Part shown: in pieces, positions 6,481 through 7,546 of the stretch | Position numbering within the stretch: the stretch's first letter is position 1 | Layout: the number at the start of each line of letters is the position of its first letter | Assembly: GCA_964506505.1 (NCBI GenBank) | Contig: CAZDKY010000055.1 | Coordinates: forward strand, 1 to 7,546 | Reading direction: 5' to 3' | Length of the DNA stretch: 7,546 bases | From: M55B129 sp964506505 | Lineage (GTDB): Bacteria; Bacillota; Dethiobacteria; DTU022 | Position numbers and translations under genes: made by a program | The notes under the pieces: generated by a model | Told to the model about the DNA's origin: nothing | The model's database searches: none | Seen by the model: only the letters and a program-made list of their open reading frames with translations

Positions 6481-7500
6481 ATGGCGCTCGGCACTGGAAA
6501 CAGAGCAATAGGTTTGGAAATAGACAGCGGGAAAGCGCGTGCTGTAGAGCTTACCGGTAAAAAGAACGACTATAAACTGGCCGGGCTGGGAAGCATAGAG
6601 CTGCCCTCCGATGCGGTAAAAGAGGGCATGATCCAGCAGCCTCGAATTGTGGGAAACGCGCTGAAGGAACTGTGGTCCGGAGCCGGTTTGAAAGATCGAC
6701 AGGTTGTTTTAGGTATTTCCAACCAGGGTGTGCTTGTTCGCCATATTGCAGTGCCCAATGTACCCGCCGACAAACTGGGCAATGTGATTCGCTTTCAGGC
6801 CCAGGAGCACCTGCCTATCCCTCTGGAAGGAGTAGTTCTTGATTATCTGGTCCTTGGGGAGACTGCTGAAAACGAAGAAGGGGCGGCACAACTGGAAATT
6901 TTGCTGGTGGGGGCCCGGCGAGATATGCTGGATAAGTTTTTGGAAGCGCTGGAAGCTGCCGACCTTGAACCTCTTGACATAGACGTATCGAGCATGGCCC
7001 AGATTAACCTTCTTCCGCCGAAGGCTCTGCAGATGACTGTAGCCCTGGTAAACGTGGCCAACGGTCTGAGCAGTATAGTTATATCGGCCCATGGAAAGCC
7101 GCGCCTGGCCCGTCTGGGCATGGTTAAAATTTTGGATCTGGCTGAAAGCCTGGACTGCTCCCTGGAAGATATCTTATTGCCTCATATTCTGAAGCAAGAG
7201 GGCGCAGCTGATAAGCTGCGGCAGTGGGGTAGTAACCTGGCAGGAGAAATACGGTCGTCGCTGACCTATTTCCAGGATCAGCACAGTGCTAACCGGGTCG
7301 AGGGTGTGCTCCTAAGCGGCAGGGGAGCCCTTTTGGGAGGACTGACGGCAAAACTGGAAGAATACCTTGCCCTGCCGGTGCGCATCTTTAACCCACTGGA
7401 AGAATATTCACCTGCCAGGCGGCGATTGCTTAATAGCGATTTTGAAGCGGCAGAATATGCGGTCAGCGCAGGGCTGGCCCTCAGGGGATTGGAGGGATAA
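6481..7500 (+). CDS. pilM: Actin-like pilus assembly protein PilM
   Basis: A cytoplasmic FtsA/actin-like protein that binds the short N-terminal peptide of PilN and links the PilN/PilO/PilP platform to the cytoplasm. It is 339 residues, close to family length. It opens with the phosphate-1 region AIGLEIDSGKARAVEL (9-24), has the typical QAQEHLPIPLEGVVLDY (106-122), the second half begins at VALVNVANGLSSIVI (187-201), and the adenosine-side motif GVLLSGRGALLGGL is at 275-288. Both phosphate loops are unusual: Asp15 stands where Gly is usual, and NVANG (191-195) stands where a D-x-G-A/x pattern is usual. A segment AQINLLPPKA at 173-182 resembles the PilN peptide this family binds. The next gene begins six bases after the stop with a PilN-type opening, which confirms the context. 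Confidence 0.92.
   Translation: MALGTGNRAIGLEIDSGKARAVELTGKKNDYKLAGLGSIELPSDAVKEGMIQQPRIVGNALKELWSGAGLKDRQVVLGISNQGVLVRHIAVPNVPADKLGNVIRFQAQEHLPIPLEGVVLDYLVLGETAENEEGAAQLEILLVGARRDMLDKFLEALEAADLEPLDIDVSSMAQINLLPPKALQMTVALVNVANGLSSIVISAHGKPRLARLGMVKILDLAESLDCSLEDILLPHILKQEGAADKLRQWGSNLAGEIRSSLTYFQDQHSANRVEGVLLSGRGALLGGLTAKLEEYLALPVRIFNPLEEYSPARRRLLNSDFEAAEYAVSAGLALRGLEG
7491..7495 (+). promoter_or_regulatory. Ribosome binding site of the pilN-like gene
   Basis: GGAGG at 7491-7495, overlapping the last codons of pilM, lies ten bases before the ATG at 7506. The pilN-like gene therefore probably depends on pilM translation. Confidence 0.65.
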
Positions 7501-7505
7501 GCAAA

Positions 7506-7546
7506 ATGGTTGAACACATAAGCCTGCTGCCACCAGAGATAAAGGA
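7506..7546 (+). CDS. pilN: Start of PilN-like gene (cut by window edge)
   Basis: Only 13 complete codons are visible, MVEHISLLPPEIK. The 'I-N/S-L-L-P' motif right after a short N-terminus is the PilM-binding peptide of PilN, and pilN follows pilM in nearly all type IV pilus loci. The ribosome binding site is good. The membrane segment and the periplasmic domain lie outside the window, so the call rests on the opening motif and its position. Confidence 0.75.
   Translation, partial: MVEHISLLPPEIK

Overview
The window holds one co-directional gene cluster on the + strand for a type IV pilus / type II secretion-like machine. It has five complete genes, the first codons of a sixth, and an AT-rich promoter region at the left edge. 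The organism is probably a Firmicute of the Clostridia / Syntrophomonadia kind with mid-range GC. The reasons are the strong GGAGG-type ribosome binding sites, the perfect housekeeping promoter, a C-terminal domain of the InlB B-repeat-like type common in Firmicute surface proteins, and a secretin relative without the outer-membrane barrel. This placement is an inference; no taxonomic marker gene is present.

Layout: 1-130 is a leader with a consensus promoter (16-45) inside an 8-bp inverted repeat. 131-685 encodes a single-pass membrane protein with a PilP/GspC-type beta domain. 686-4126 encodes a 1146-residue protein with a membrane anchor or signal, a secretin N0-like domain, ten tandem secretin N1-like domains on an almost exact 70-residue register, a degenerate eleventh copy, a poly-Glu linker, an InlB B-repeat-like domain and an acidic tail. 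4101-5207 is PilT, overlapping the end of the large gene. 5250-6455 is PilC, 6481-7500 is PilM, and 7506 to the end is the start of a PilN-like gene. Gaps are 0 to 42 bases and no terminator is visible, so this reads as one operon.

Working together: PilM and PilN (probably with PilO further downstream) form the inner-membrane platform, PilC is the membrane core that ATPases act on, and PilT is the retraction ATPase. The PilP-like protein would normally connect that platform to the N0 domain of an outer-membrane secretin. Here its partner appears to be the multi-N-domain protein.

The most interesting object is that large protein. It looks like a secretin whose membrane-inserting C-terminal domain is gone and whose ring-forming N-domain has been amplified to ten or eleven copies. 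A testable idea is a wall-spanning sleeve or ruler for the pilus in a cell with no outer membrane, or with an unusual envelope.
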